64,000 nt of DNA from Phenylobacterium sp. LH3H17 (GCF_024298925.1 NZ_CP101283.1:2051001-2115000), one strand, 5' to 3'; positions 27,532 to 38,592 are shown, counted from the stretch's first letter. Translations and numbers: made by a program. The notes: generated from the letters alone by a model not told the origin.

Positions 27532-28941
27532 TTAGCACTTGTAGTACATGTCGAATTCAACCGGGTGAGGGTGGAGGGCGAGGCGCATGACCTCTTCCAT
27601 CTTCAGCTCGATATAGGCGTCGATGAAGTCGTCGTTCATCACGCCGCCGGCCTTCAGGAAGCCGCGGTCCTTGTCCAGGTTCTCAAGGGCTTCCTTGAGC
27701 GAGCCGCAGACTTCCGGGATCTTCTTCTGTTCGCGGGGCGGCAGGTCGTAGAGGTTCTTGTCGGCCGGCGCGCCCGGATCGATCTGGTTGATGATGCCGT
27801 CGATGCCGGCCATCAGCAGGGCGGTGAAGGTGAGGTACGGGTTGCCCATCGGATCCGGGAAGCGGGCTTCGAGGCGCTTGCCCTTGGGGCTGTCCACGTG
27901 CGGGATGCGGATGGAGGCCGAGCGGTTGCGGGCCGAATAGGCCAGCTTCACCGGGGCTTCGTAGCCGGGCACCAGGCGCTTGTAGGAGTTGGTGGTCGAG
28001 TTCGCGAAGGCGTTGATCGCCTTGGCGTGCTTGATGATGCCGCCGATGTACCACAGGCACATTTGCGACAGGCCGGCGTACTTGTCGCCGGCGAACAGCG
28101 GCTTGCCGTCGCCCCAGATCGACTGGTGGACGTGCATGCCCGACCCGTTGTCGGCGAACATCGGCTTGGCCATGAAGGTCGCCGTCTTGCCGTAGGCCGC
28201 GGCCACGTTGTGGATCACGTACTTGTAGAGCTGCAGGCGGTCGGCCATGACGATCATGGTGTCGAACTTCAGGCCGAGCTCGTGCTGGGCCGGCGCCACC
28301 TCGTGGTGGTGCTTTTCCGGCTTCATGCCCAGTTCGCCCATGACCGCCAGCATTTCGCCGCGCAGGTCCTGGCCCGAGTCGACCGGGTTCACCGGGAAGT
28401 AGCCGCCCTTAGGCCCGGGCCGGTGGCCCATATTGCCTTCGGGATAGGCCTTGCTCGTGTTCACCGGCAGTTCGCTGGCGTCGTATGAGTAGCCGGTATT
28501 GTGCGGGTCGGTGGACCACTTCACGTCGTCGAAGATGAAGAACTCGGCTTCCGGGCCAAAGAACACGGTGTCGCCGATGCCCGAGGCCTTAACGAAGTTC
28601 AGCGCCGCCTTGGCAATGGAGCGCGGGTCACGATCGTAGGGGGTGCCGGTGTCCGGGTTCACCACGTCGCAGAACAGGCAGAGCGTGGTCTGCTGGTAGA
28701 AGGGGTCGATGATCGCGGTCGACAGGTCCGGCCGCAGCTTCATGTCGCTTTCGTTGATCGCCTTCCAGCCGGCGATCGACGAACCGTCGAACATCGTGCC
28801 GTCGGTCAGGAAGTCCTCGTCGACCAGGTCGATGTCGAAGGTCACGTGCTGCATCTTCCCGCGAATGTCGGTGAAGCGCACGTCGACGTATTTCACGTCC
28901 TTCTCTTTGATCTGGTCCAGAATGTCCTTGGCGGTCGCCAT
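27532..28941 (-). CDS. glnA: Glutamine synthetase type I
   Basis: 469 aa. Makes glutamine from glutamate, ammonia and ATP. Signatures: [13 protein letters not shown], the metal-site [23 protein letters not shown], and [10 protein letters not shown]. The adenylylation Tyr is in [10 protein letters not shown], so control by GlnE and PII is expected. It ends [11 protein letters not shown]. It is 37 bp downstream of glnB and closes the operon at a clear terminator. Confidence 0.98.
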   Translation of the reverse strand: MATAKDILDQIKEKDVKYVDVRFTDIRGKMQHVTFDIDLVDEDFLTDGTMFDGSSIAGWKAINESDMKLRPDLSTAIIDPFYQQTTLCLFCDVVNPDTGTPYDRDPRSIAKAALNFVKASGIGDTVFFGPEAEFFIFDDVKWSTDPHNTGYSYDASELPVNTSKAYPEGNMGHRPGPKGGYFPVNPVDSGQDLRGEMLAVMGELGMKPEKHHHEVAPAQHELGLKFDTMIVMADRLQLYKYVIHNVAAAYGKTATFMAKPMFADNGSGMHVHQSIWGDGKPLFAGDKYAGLSQMCLWYIGGIIKHAKAINAFANSTTNSYKRLVPGYEAPVKLAYSARNRSASIRIPHVDSPKGKRLEARFPDPMGNPYLTFTALLMAGIDGIINQIDPGAPADKNLYDLPPREQKKIPEVCGSLKEALENLDKDRGFLKAGGVMNDDFIDAYIELKMEEVMRLALHPHPVEFDMYYKC

Positions 28942-28978
28942 TACAATATCCCCTTGAAGTAAGTCTCGATGAGTTCGT

Positions 28979-29326
<348 letters not shown>

Positions 29327-29392
29327 TCACTCGCACGCACACCGCCCCGGGGCGGCCGGGGTTACGAGCATGCTCCTATGGCCGACGACAAG

Positions 29393-29409
29393 GGCAAGCC
29401 CGGCTTGCC
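29393..29409. repeat. Inverted repeat upstream of glnB
   Basis: Perfect 7-bp arms GGCAAGC / GCTTGCC with a 3-base spacer, in the 234-bp gap between the divergent glnB and thiolase-like genes. A possible operator; no regulator can be named. Confidence 0.35.
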
Positions 29410-29551
29410 TGACGCTACGGCGGTTATGCCAAGATCATTGCCTGAAAAATAGGCGACAGGCGCCCACAATTCGACCACGGGGCAAATCGCCTTGTGAGCG
29501 GCGCGCGGGCGCCTAGGATCGCCGCCAACCAGGCCCGGGAGGGGCTCGAAA

Positions 29552-31090
29552 ATGGACGCCAGGACGCCGGTTCTCATCGGAGCAGGTCAATTCACCTATC
29601 GAGGCGAACCGGGCGAGTCGCCGTCGCCGACCGCTTTGCTGAAGATTGCGGCGGAACGCGCGGCGGAAGATGCCGGACTGCCGGCTGGAGCCCTGGCCGG
29701 GATCGACACCCTGGCCGTGGTCGGCTTCACGATCGACGCCCCGGGCGGCGCGCGCGTGGTCCCGCACTCGACCAATCCGCCGGCGACCCTGGCCAGGTGG
29801 CTCGGGGCCACTCCGCGTCACGCGATCTATTCCCACATGGGCGGCAACAGCCCCCAGCAAATGATCAATCTCGTCGCCGAGCGCATCGCCAAGGGGCAGA
29901 CGGAGTTCGCCCTGGTGGTCGGCTGCGAGTTCCTGGGTTCGGCCACCAAGCGTCTGCAACGCGGTCTGGGCTTCGACAACTGGGACGATGTCGAGGACGA
30001 CCTGCCGCCTCCCGACCGGGTCGGCGACCCGCGCAATGGGGTCACGCCCTACGAGGCCGCGCACGGCCTGGCGCGGCCCATCAACTGCTATCCCCTGTTC
30101 GAGAACGCTCTGCGCGCCCGCGACGGCCGTTCAATTCCCGATCACCAGAAGCGGCTTGGGGAGCTGTTCGCGCCCTTCACCAAGGTTGCGGCGAAGAACC
30201 CCGAGGCGTGGTTCCCGGTGGAGCGCTCGGCCGAAGAGCTGGTCACCGTCACCGACCGCAACCGGATGGTGGGCTTCCCCTATCCCAAGTACCTCAACGC
30301 CATCATGGAGGTGGACCAGTCGGCCGGGGTCATCGTCACCAGCCTGGCCAAGGCCCGGGCGCTGGGCGTGGCTGAGGATCGCCTCGTCTACCTGCACGGT
30401 TGCGCCGACGCGTGCGACCTCTGGTATCCCACCGACCGCCAGAACTTCCATTCCAGTCCGGCCATGCGCCTGACCGGCAAGCGGGCCCTGGAGATGGCCG
30501 GGATCGGCCTGGACGACATCGGGCACATCGACCTCTATTCCTGCTTCCCGGTGGCGGTGGAGATCGGCGCGGAGGAACTGGGCCTGGCGCTAGATGATCC
30601 GCGCGGCCTGACGGTGACCGGCGGCCTGCCGTACATGGGCGGGCCCGGCAACAACTACGCCATGCACTCCATCGCCGTGATGATGCAGCGGCTGCGGGAC
30701 GACCCGGGGTCCTATGGCCTGGTCACCGCCAACGGCTGGTACCTGACAAAGCAGTCGACGGGGATCTATTCGACCCGGCCGCTGAAGGGCGCCTTCGAGC
30801 GCCAGGACCCCAAGGTGATCCAGGACCAGATCGACGCCTTGCCGCACCCGGCCGTCATAGAAAGACCGAAAGGTGCGGCTACGATCGAAACCTTCACGGT
30901 CGTCCACGGCCGCGAGGGCTATATGATGGGCATCGTGGTCGGCCGGGATTCCGAGGGCCGCCGCTTCGTCGCCAACACCCCGACCGACGCGGCGACGCTG
31001 TCCGGTCTGGAGGCGACCGAGGCGGTCGGACGCAAGGGGACAGTCGGCCGCTCCGACGACGACGCCCGCAACATATTCTTTCCGGATTGA
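29552..31090 (+). CDS. Thiolase-like protein type 1 (SCP-x/acetyl-CoA acetyltransferase family)
   Basis: 512 aa. Thiolase fold with a C-terminal extra domain (about 415-512: TIETFTVVHGREGYMMGIVV). Where thiolases carry the nucleophilic Cys, this protein has HMGGNSPQQM, without Cys; the C-terminal active-site region is GGPGNNYAMHS. These features match the thiolase-like type 1 group, in which ordinary thiolase chemistry is doubtful. A CoA-ester ligand is likely, the reaction unknown. It is followed after 4 bp by a histidine phosphatase gene. Confidence 0.87.
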   Translation: MDARTPVLIGAGQFTYRGEPGESPSPTALLKIAAERAAEDAGLPAGALAGIDTLAVVGFTIDAPGGARVVPHSTNPPATLARWLGATPRHAIYSHMGGNSPQQMINLVAERIAKGQTEFALVVGCEFLGSATKRLQRGLGFDNWDDVEDDLPPPDRVGDPRNGVTPYEAAHGLARPINCYPLFENALRARDGRSIPDHQKRLGELFAPFTKVAAKNPEAWFPVERSAEELVTVTDRNRMVGFPYPKYLNAIMEVDQSAGVIVTSLAKARALGVAEDRLVYLHGCADACDLWYPTDRQNFHSSPAMRLTGKRALEMAGIGLDDIGHIDLYSCFPVAVEIGAEELGLALDDPRGLTVTGGLPYMGGPGNNYAMHSIAVMMQRLRDDPGSYGLVTANGWYLTKQSTGIYSTRPLKGAFERQDPKVIQDQIDALPHPAVIERPKGAATIETFTVVHGREGYMMGIVVGRDSEGRRFVANTPTDAATLSGLEATEAVGRKGTVGRSDDDARNIFFPD

Positions 31091-31094
31091 TTTG

Positions 31095-31664
31095 ATGTCG
31101 CGACTCTACCTGATCCGCCACGGCAAGCCCGCCTCCACCTGGGGCGAGGCCGACGAAGACCCGGGACTGGACGAGGCGGGGAGGGCCCAGGCGGAGGCCG
31201 CCCGGGACTTCCTCCTGTCCCTGCCGCCGGCCGATCGGCCCAGCCGGGTGGTGTCCTCGCCCTTGCGCCGCTGCCGAGAGACGGCGCACCCCACCGCCGA
31301 GGCGCTTGGCGTCGATGTGGAGATCGATCCTTCGGTGGGCGAGATCCCGACGCCCAAGGCCCTGTCGGCGGCCGAGCGGCCGGCCTGGCTGCGGGGGGTG
31401 TTCCAGGGCAGGTGGAAGGACGTGGTTGGCGATCTCGACTACGACGCCTGGCGACGCGAGATCGTCGCCTCGCTGCAGGCGCGGGGCGACACGGCAGTGT
31501 TCTCTCACTATGTGGCGATCAATGCGGTGATGTCGCAACTGGAGGAGGATGAGCGCGTCCTGGTCTTCCGACCCGACCACGCCTCGATCTCCACCCTCGA
31601 AACCGACGGGGCCAGCTTGACCCTGGTGGCCAAGGGGCGCGAAGCCTCCACCGGGGTTCTCTAA
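31095..31664 (+). CDS. Histidine phosphatase family protein
   Basis: 189 aa. The catalytic RHG motif is in LYLIRHGKPAS, the second catalytic Arg in SSPLRRCRET, and the second His in AVFSHYVAIN. Phosphoglycerate-mutase-like fold; substrate unknown. Start ATG 31095 follows the thiolase-like stop directly, so the two are co-transcribed. Confidence 0.85.
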   Translation: MSRLYLIRHGKPASTWGEADEDPGLDEAGRAQAEAARDFLLSLPPADRPSRVVSSPLRRCRETAHPTAEALGVDVEIDPSVGEIPTPKALSAAERPAWLRGVFQGRWKDVVGDLDYDAWRREIVASLQARGDTAVFSHYVAINAVMSQLEEDERVLVFRPDHASISTLETDGASLTLVAKGREASTGVL

Positions 31665-31682
31665 CAGTCTTCCGGGAGATCG

Positions 31683-33131
31683 GTGTTGGCGGCGCGCAAG
31701 ATCCATACGGTGGCCGAGATCGCCGCCGCCGACCGCGCCGCCATCGCGGCGGGAACGCCGGGCCAGGAGTTGATGGAGCGGGCGGGGGCCGCGGTCGCCG
31801 ACGCCATCGTCGAACGCTTTTCCCTGCGGCCGGTCGCCGTTCTATGCGGGCCGGGCAACAACGGCGGCGACGGCTATGTGGTCGCCCGCCTGCTGAAGGA
31901 ACGCGGCTGGCCGGTGGAGGTGCGCGCCCTGGCTCCGCCCGAAACAGCGGACGCCAAGTTCGCGGCGGCGCGGTGGGACGGGCCTGTCGCACCGTTCGAC
32001 GCCCCGCTCGAGGCGCGGCTGTTCGTCGACGCCTTGTTCGGAGCCGGCCTGTCACGTCCGATGAACGGCGAAGCGGCGGCCGTGGCCTCACGCCTGGCCG
32101 ATCGGCCCGAGAGCGTCGTGGCCATCGATGTCCCGAGCGGGGTGCCGGGCGATACGGGCCGGCCGCAGGGCGCGGCGGTCTGCGCCGGCCTGACCGTGAC
32201 CTTCCACGCCAAGAAGCTGGCCCACGTGCTGGAGCCCGGCCACAGCCTGTGCGGCGAGGTGATCGTCGCCGACATCGGGCTGACCGAGATGGCCGGCGAC
32301 CTGGTCGAGAACGGTCCGGAGCTATGGCTGCCGGTCTTTCCCTGGCCGGGCCCGGGTTCGCACAAGCACGCGCGCGGGCGGCTGGTGGTCGTCTCCGGCG
32401 AGGCGTGGAGCACGGGCGCGGCGCGGCTGGCGGCGCGGGGCGGCCTGCGGATCGGGGCGGGCCTGGTGACCCTGCTGTCGCCGTCAGAGGCGGTGGCGGT
32501 CAACGCCGCCCATCTGGAGGCGGTCATGCTCCGGCCTTTCGACACCGAGGCGGAGCTGGAGCAACTCGCCGCCGACGTGGACGCCGCGATCATCGGGCCG
32601 GCCGCGGGGGTCAGCGAAGCCACCCTGATGAACGTCCTGGCCCTGGCGCGCACCGGCGCGGCCCTGATCCTCGACGCCGACGCTATCACCGTGTTCCGTG
32701 ACGATCCCGAGGAGCTCTTCTCGGTGTTGGATGTGGACGACGTTCTCACCCCCCATCCGGGGGAGTTCGACCGCCTGTTCCCCGGCCTGCTCAGGGACTC
32801 ACCGGAGCGGATCGCAGCGGCCCGGCGCGCCGCGGCGCGGGCCGACGCCATCGTCCTGTTGAAGGGGCCCGACACGGTGATCGCCGCGCCGGACGGTCGA
32901 GTGGCGGTCAATACCAATGGCTCGCCATGGCTGGCCACCGCCGGGTCGGGGGACGTCCTGGCGGGGCTGATCGGCGGTCTGATCGCCCAGGGCATGGGCA
33001 GTTTCGAGGCCGCCTGCGCGGGCGCCTGGATCCACGCCGAGGCCGCCGACTCCCATGGCCCCGGCCTGATCGCCGAGGACCTTCCGGGCCTGGTTCCCGG
33101 GGTGCTGCGTCGGCTTTACGACACCCGATGA
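31683..33131 (+). CDS. nnr: Bifunctional NAD(P)H-hydrate repair enzyme (epimerase and ADP/ATP-dependent dehydratase)
   Basis: 482 aa with GTG start at 31683 preceded by GGGAG (TTG 31686 possible). The N-terminal YjeF epimerase domain (about 1-210: GPGNNGGDGYVVARLL, IDVPSGVPGDTG) is fused to a C-terminal ribokinase-like dehydratase (about 220-480: VLTPHPGEFDRL, LLKGPDTVIAAP, NGSPWLATAGSGDVLAG). Together they repair damaged NAD(P)HX to NAD(P)H. Converges on tRNA-Leu. Confidence 0.94.
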   Translation: MLAARKIHTVAEIAAADRAAIAAGTPGQELMERAGAAVADAIVERFSLRPVAVLCGPGNNGGDGYVVARLLKERGWPVEVRALAPPETADAKFAAARWDGPVAPFDAPLEARLFVDALFGAGLSRPMNGEAAAVASRLADRPESVVAIDVPSGVPGDTGRPQGAAVCAGLTVTFHAKKLAHVLEPGHSLCGEVIVADIGLTEMAGDLVENGPELWLPVFPWPGPGSHKHARGRLVVVSGEAWSTGAARLAARGGLRIGAGLVTLLSPSEAVAVNAAHLEAVMLRPFDTEAELEQLAADVDAAIIGPAAGVSEATLMNVLALARTGAALILDADAITVFRDDPEELFSVLDVDDVLTPHPGEFDRLFPGLLRDSPERIAAARRAAARADAIVLLKGPDTVIAAPDGRVAVNTNGSPWLATAGSGDVLAGLIGGLIAQGMGSFEAACAGAWIHAEAADSHGPGLIAEDLPGLVPGVLRRLYDTR

Positions 33132-33172
33132 ACCCGCCGCCTTGGATCTGATCGGAGCCTGGACGGCTGCGA

Positions 33173-33257
33173 TGGTGCGGGCGAGAGGACTCGAACCTCC
33201 ACGCCTTGCGGCGCTGGAACCTAAATCCAGTGCGTCTACCAATTCCGCCACGCCCGC
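33173..33257 (-). tRNA. tRNA-Leu (UAG anticodon)
   Basis: 85 nt including an encoded CCA. The 7-bp acceptor GCGGGCG pairs with CGCCCGC; the anticodon stem CTGGA/TCCAG encloses loop TTTAGGT with anticodon TAG; there is a long variable arm as in leucine tRNAs, and the T-loop is GTTCGAGTC. Confidence 0.96.
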
Positions 33258-33382
33258 GTTCCAGGCGCCGGATAAGCATTTGCCGGCCGCAATGGCAAGG
33301 CGGAGCGGCTCACGGCCGGTCCGCGCGCCGCCCGTCTTTGGACTTGGAGCCGCAGGGTTGCCATGACATAAGAGCGCCCGCT

Positions 33383-33404
33383 CGCCGCCGCTTGTTCGGC
33401 GGCG
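33383..33404. repeat. Inverted repeat in the tig upstream region
   Basis: Stem CGCCGCC / GGCGGCG (7 bp) with an 8-base loop, 67 bp before tig. It may be a leader hairpin or a weak barrier to upstream transcription; no strong T-run follows. Confidence 0.4.
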
Positions 33405-33470
33405 ATTGTCCTTTCATCTCAGGGCGGATCTGACGGCGCGCGTGACGCGCCTCACTCCGGAAGTTCAAGA

Positions 33471-34835
33471 ATGTCGATGCAGATCGTTGAAAAGTCCGGC
33501 GAAGGCCTGAGCAAGGTTTTTGGCGTGACCGTTCCCGTGGCGGACCTCAATGAGCGCCTGGAGGCGCGGATCACCGAGATCACGCCCACGCTCAACATCA
33601 AGGGCTTCCGCCCGGGCAAGGTGCCGGCCGCCCACGTGCGCCGCCTGCACGGCAAGGCCTTGATGGCCGAGGTGGTCCAACAGGCCATCAACGAGTCCAG
33701 CCAGAAGGTGCTGACCGACAACAACCTGCGCCCCGCGGGCGAGCCGGACCTGAAGCCGGAAGGCGACTTCGAGAAGGTGATCGAAGGCGCGGCCGACCTG
33801 GCCTACGAACTGGCCATCGAGGTGATGCCCGAGTTCGAGCCGACCGACCTCACCAAGATCTCCCTGAAGCGCCCGGTCTATGAGCCGACCGACAAGGAAG
33901 TGGACGAGGCGCTCGACGAACTGGCCAAGCAGAACCGCACCTATGAGCCGCGTACCGGCAAGTCGGTGAAGGCCAAGAAGGACGACCAGGTCGTCATCGA
34001 CTTCATCGGCCGCATCGACGGCGTGGCCTTCGAGGGCGGCACGGGCTCCGACACCGACCTGGTGCTGGGTTCGGGCAGCTTCATCCCCGGCTTCGAGGAC
34101 CAGCTGATCGGCGCCAAGGCCGGCGACGTGGTCACCGTGAAGGTGGCGTTCCCGGCGGACTACCAGGCCGCCCAGCTGGCCGGCAAGGATGCGGAGTTCG
34201 AGACCACCGTCAAAGAGGTCAAGGCTCCGGTCGACGCCAAGGCCGACGACGCCATGGCCGAGCGCCTGGGCGTCGAGAGCCTCGAGAAGCTCAAGGAATT
34301 GCTGAAGACCAACCTCGAGAGCCAGTACGCCGGCGCCTCGCGCTTCAAGCTGAAGCGCGCCCTGCTCGACATCCTGGACGAGAAGCACGACTTCCCGCTG
34401 CCGCCGAAGATGGTCGAGGCCGAGTTCGCGTCCATCTGGCAACAGGTGCAGCAGGACAAGGACCGTGGCGGCCTGCCGCCGGAAGACGCCGAAAAGACCG
34501 ACGACCAGCTGCAGGGCGAGTATCGCAAGATCGCCGAGCGTCGCGTCCGCCTCGGACTGGTGCTGGCCGAGATCGGCCGGACCAACAATGTCCAGGTGAC
34601 CAACGAGGAGATGCAGAACGCCGCCGTCCAGGAGGCCCGCCGCTATGGGGCCCAGGCGCAGCAGATTTTCGACATGTTCATGAAGGACCAGAACTTCCAG
34701 GCCCAGCTCCGAGCCCCGATCTTCGAGGACAAGGTCGTCGACCTGATCGTCGGCCAGGCCAAGGTGAAGGACCAGAAGGTCTCCAAGGAAGAGCTGCTGA
34801 AGGAAGACGACATGCCCGAGGGCTATGGCGCCTAG
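33471..34835 (+). CDS. tig: Trigger factor (ribosome-associated chaperone)
   Basis: 454 aa. N-terminal ribosome-binding domain with the signature [18 protein letters not shown]-type peptidyl-prolyl isomerase domain at about 165-250 ([29 protein letters not shown]), then the helical chaperone arms. It binds nascent chains at the exit tunnel. ATG 33471 has GGAAG upstream; ATG 33477 is also possible. It opens the tig-clpP-clpX-lon block. Confidence 0.97.
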   Translation: MSMQIVEKSGEGLSKVFGVTVPVADLNERLEARITEITPTLNIKGFRPGKVPAAHVRRLHGKALMAEVVQQAINESSQKVLTDNNLRPAGEPDLKPEGDFEKVIEGAADLAYELAIEVMPEFEPTDLTKISLKRPVYEPTDKEVDEALDELAKQNRTYEPRTGKSVKAKKDDQVVIDFIGRIDGVAFEGGTGSDTDLVLGSGSFIPGFEDQLIGAKAGDVVTVKVAFPADYQAAQLAGKDAEFETTVKEVKAPVDAKADDAMAERLGVESLEKLKELLKTNLESQYAGASRFKLKRALLDILDEKHDFPLPPKMVEAEFASIWQQVQQDKDRGGLPPEDAEKTDDQLQGEYRKIAERRVRLGLVLAEIGRTNNVQVTNEEMQNAAVQEARRYGAQAQQIFDMFMKDQNFQAQLRAPIFEDKVVDLIVGQAKVKDQKVSKEELLKEDDMPEGYGA

Positions 34836-34866
34836 CACCGCCGCGGCCGGCTTTCCGCACGATCAG

Positions 34867-34897
34867 ATCCCTCCCCGGTCCGGGGAGGGATTTTCTT
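34867..34897 (+). terminator. Intrinsic terminator after tig
   Basis: Stem ATCCCTCCCC / GGGGAGGGAT (10 bp) with a short GC loop, followed by TTTTCTTT, 31 bases after the tig stop. Confidence 0.9.
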
Positions 34898-34914
34898 TAG
34901 GACCATTGGTCACC

Positions 34915-34950
34915 TTGCAACGGCCCCTCCGCCACGCGATATCGGAGGGG
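34915..34950 (+). promoter_or_regulatory. Candidate clpP promoter with overlapping inverted repeat
   Basis: TTGCAAC (34915-34921), 14 bases, GCGATATC (34936-34943) gives a fair match to the Caulobacter housekeeping consensus, strong at the -10 (7 of 8) and weak at the -35. A perfect 8-bp inverted repeat CCCCTCCG / CGGAGGGG (34924-34931 and 34943-34950) spans the spacer and -10, and could be an operator or a leader hairpin. Confidence 0.4.
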
Positions 34951-34998
34951 AACGCGGCCCTGCCCGCAGAGTCGCATCATTCGAGAGAGGCTTCCTTT

Positions 34999-35613
34999 AT
35001 GCGTGACCCGCAAATCACCGCGCTGAATCTCGTTCCGATGGTGGTGGAGCAGACCAGTCGCGGCGAGCGCGCTTTCGACATCTTCTCCCGCCTCCTGAAG
35101 GAACGGGTGATCTTCCTGAACGGTCCGGTCGAGGACGGCATGTCGGCGCTCATCTGCGCCCAGCTCCTGTACCTCGAGGCCGAGAACCCGAAGAAGGAGA
35201 TCCAGATGTACATCAACTCCCCCGGGGGAGTGGTGACGTCCGGCCTCGCGATCTACGACACCATGCAATACATCAAGTCGCCGGTGGTGACCCTGTGCAT
35301 GGGCATGGCCGCCTCGATGGGTTCGTTCCTGCTGATGGCCGGCGCCAAGGATCATCGGATCAGCCTGCCCAACGCCCGGATCATGGTTCACCAGCCCTCG
35401 GGCGGCTATTCCGGCAAGGCCTCGGACATCGAGCGCCACGCCGAGGACATCATCAAGACCAAGCGCCGCCTGAACGAGATCTACGCCAAGCACACCGGTC
35501 GGACATTCGAGGAGGTCGAGGAGAAGCTCGACCGCGACACCTTCATGACCGCCGAGGAGGCCAAGGAGTGGGGCCTCGTCGACCACGTTTACGAGACGCG
35601 CGCCGAAGACTGA
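34999..35613 (+). CDS. clpP: ATP-dependent Clp protease proteolytic subunit
   Basis: 204 aa from ATG 34999 ([18 protein letters not shown]). Serine protease tetradecamer partner of ClpX and ClpA: catalytic Ser in GMAASMGSF, His in [11 protein letters not shown], with Asp further on. [17 protein letters not shown] is the substrate-strand region. It degrades CtrA and other cell-cycle regulators in Caulobacter. Separated from clpX by the minus-strand cicA gene set. Confidence 0.97.
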   Translation: MRDPQITALNLVPMVVEQTSRGERAFDIFSRLLKERVIFLNGPVEDGMSALICAQLLYLEAENPKKEIQMYINSPGGVVTSGLAIYDTMQYIKSPVVTLCMGMAASMGSFLLMAGAKDHRISLPNARIMVHQPSGGYSGKASDIERHAEDIIKTKRRLNEIYAKHTGRTFEEVEEKLDRDTFMTAEEAKEWGLVDHVYETRAED

Positions 35614-35623
35614 CCGGCCCGAC

Positions 35624-35881
35624 CTAGCTGAGACGCTGCGATGCGGCCGTGAAGAGTGCTTCACGGCCGTTTTCGTGCGTCACCTCGAAGCGATCGAAGT
35701 CGTCGCCCGCGGCGTTGCGTATATCGGCGAAGAGGCCGGTCGGGTCCTCGTGGAAATGCAGGAATGCCTTGGACTTGCGGTAGAAGACGCCTCGCGACTT
35801 CTCGGTCAGGCCGGGCAGGGCGCGCAGCCGGGCGAGCAGGGGCTCCAGGGCGTCCAGGGCAGCCTGGCCCGCGTGCCGCAT
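35624..35881 (-). CDS. Conserved hypothetical protein, 85 aa
   Basis: Starts at ATG 35881 with GGAGG 6 bases upstream; not assigned to a known family. One domain-sized protein: a helical N-terminus (AALDALEPLLARLRALPG) then a beta-rich C-terminal half (SRGVFYRKSKAFLHFHEDP; DFDRFEV). Third gene of the cicA operon, starting just before the MazG-like stop. Its 3' end overlaps the clpP terminator on the other strand. Confidence 0.78.
   Translation of the reverse strand: MRHAGQAALDALEPLLARLRALPGLTEKSRGVFYRKSKAFLHFHEDPTGLFADIRNAAGDDFDRFEVTHENGREALFTAASQRLS
35644..35673 (+). terminator. Intrinsic terminator after clpP
   Basis: 11-bp stem CGGCCGTGAAG / CTTCACGGCCG with a 4-base loop, followed by TTTT, 31 bases past the clpP stop. 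It is encoded within the last codons of the convergent 85-aa gene. Confidence 0.85.
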
Positions 35882-35882
35882 C

Positions 35883-36281
35883 TCAGTCCTCCCGTGGGTA
35901 TTGCGACGGTCGGGCCAGATAGTAGTCGGCCGCTGCCAGGCCGGTCTCGGCCTCGACGGCGGCATTGTAGACCCGGTCGTCGAATCCGCCGCGCTCGGCG
36001 CGTTTGGCCAGGCGCCGGTCTTCGATGTCGGCCAGGGTCAGGCCCTGGGCGGTGGCCAGGGCCAGCATCACCTCGCTGAGGTCGGCCAACTCATCGGTGA
36101 GCTCGCGCGCGTCCGTCGCGGCCTGGGCCTCCCGGGCCTCCTCGACCAGCTTGTCCTTGAGCGCCGCCACGAAGTCCGCGTCGTCCAGCCGCCGGTCGAA
36201 GACGGCCAGGCCCTGGTCGCGCATGATCTGCGGCAGCTTGTCGCGGATAAGCTTGCCGACTCGGAAACGGAGGATGCTCAC
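35883..36281 (-). CDS. MazG-like nucleoside phosphate pyrophosphohydrolase family protein
   Basis: 132 aa from GTG 36281, which overlaps the cicA stop (GTGA). The family pattern is KLIRDKLPQIMRDQGL, then LVEEAREAQ and ELTDELADLSEVMLA with the metal-binding acidic residues. Related proteins hydrolyse non-canonical or excess NTPs or act like phosphoribosyl-ATP pyrophosphohydrolase. Coupled translation with cicA suggests a shared role, not yet defined. Confidence 0.8.
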   Translation of the reverse strand: MSILRFRVGKLIRDKLPQIMRDQGLAVFDRRLDDADFVAALKDKLVEEAREAQAATDARELTDELADLSEVMLALATAQGLTLADIEDRRLAKRAERGGFDDRVYNAAVEAETGLAAADYYLARPSQYPRED

Positions 36282-36943
36282 GGCTTCTCCGTGAAGACGC
36301 GATATCCGGTCTCGTCGGCGATCCCCAGCATCTCGCGATCGCCGCTTGTGTCGCCATAGGCCGCATCCAGGCGGATGTCGTCGCCAAAGACCTCGCGCAG
36401 ACGCCGGACCTTCTCCGGCCCCCGGCAATTCGCGGTCGAAAACCCGCCCGTCGCGCGCCCGTCGGCGTCGAAGGCGAGTTCGGTGCCGATGAGCAGGTCT
36501 GCGCCCAGGCCGCGGGCGAAGGGGGCGACCACAATGTCGGGGGAAGCGGTGACGATCACCAGCTTGGCCCGGCGCTGGCGCCAGCGCCGCCACGTCGCCA
36601 CGGCGTCGGGCCGCAGCAGGCGGGCCGCCATGACCTCAGCGAAGGCCCGGGCGTCGGCCTCGATGGCCTCGCGGCTTGCTCCGGCGAGGAATTCACGCAC
36701 GGCGGCGGCCTTGATCCTGCCGCGGTTGCGATGTCCCACATAGGCCAGGGCCGCGGGCGCGAGTCGAACCATCCCCAACTGATATCGGCGCTTGCCGGCT
36801 CGCCATTTGAGGAACGCCGTGAAGCTGTCGCGAGTGGTCAGGGTGCCGTCGAAGTCGAACGCCACGACGCCGGCGTCCTCGATCTGCTCGTCCAAGGATT
36901 GGTTCGACGAGGCGCCGATGCTCCTAAGGTTTCGTCTCGCCAT
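36278..36943 (-). CDS. cicA: HAD-IB family phosphatase, CicA-like
   Basis: 221 aa. HAD motifs: I FDFDGTLTTRD, II VTASPD, III Lys in GPEKVRR, IV YGDTSGDREM. In Caulobacter crescentus cicA lies between clpP and clpX and its dosage affects growth and cell shape; position and fold match here. Substrate unknown, with phosphatases of this subclass acting on phospho-amino acids or lipid headgroups. Divergent from clpX across a 326-bp gap. Confidence 0.85.
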   Translation of the reverse strand: MARRNLRSIGASSNQSLDEQIEDAGVVAFDFDGTLTTRDSFTAFLKWRAGKRRYQLGMVRLAPAALAYVGHRNRGRIKAAAVREFLAGASREAIEADARAFAEVMAARLLRPDAVATWRRWRQRRAKLVIVTASPDIVVAPFARGLGADLLIGTELAFDADGRATGGFSTANCRGPEKVRRLREVFGDDIRLDAAYGDTSGDREMLGIADETGYRVFTEKP

Positions 36944-37269
36944 CTTGTCCCCAAAGCGCCGTCGGTTAGCTCAACTTGCCGCCGGGCGTCGCGTCCGCCC
37001 CGGGGGAAGGTCTTGCGCGACGTCCGCGACGGTTCTCTTGTACCGATGCGGGACAATCCCATCTACGGATTCGGAACGCCCCGCCATCGGGCGCCCCGCC
37101 GCCAAATGTCACTACAGCCCGCGGAAGGCTTGTGATCGTTGCTCGGATCGGGGAATGTCAAGGATTAGACAACCCCCGGCGCGTATCCTGCAATGATGGC
37201 GTCAGGAACGCCTTCGGGGCGGACGTCGACAGCGACCCGTCGGTGTCGTCGAGAGAGTGAGAAACGACC
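36944..37269. other. Divergent cicA-clpX intergenic region
   Basis: 326 bp holding the promoters of both genes. No convincing promoter hexamers, CtrA box (TTAA, 7 bases, TTAA) or coding frame could be assigned by eye. Confidence 0.5.
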
Positions 37270-38532
<1,263 letters not shown>

Positions 38533-38555
38533 GACCGGCGCGAACCAATTTGGAC

Positions 38556-38592
38556 AAGGGCCTCGCGGACATGCGCCGCGAGGCCTTTTTCT
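38556..38592 (+). terminator. Intrinsic terminator after clpX
   Basis: About 12-bp GC-rich stem (GGCCTCGCGG / CCGCGAGGCC plus flanking pairs), loop ACATGCG, followed by TTTTTCTT. Confidence 0.92.

Noticed and set aside
29410..29460. Possible sigma-54 promoter upstream of glnB (TTGGCA on the minus strand)
   Set aside because: The -12 element does not contain GC at the required distance from the -24 GG, so the match fails.
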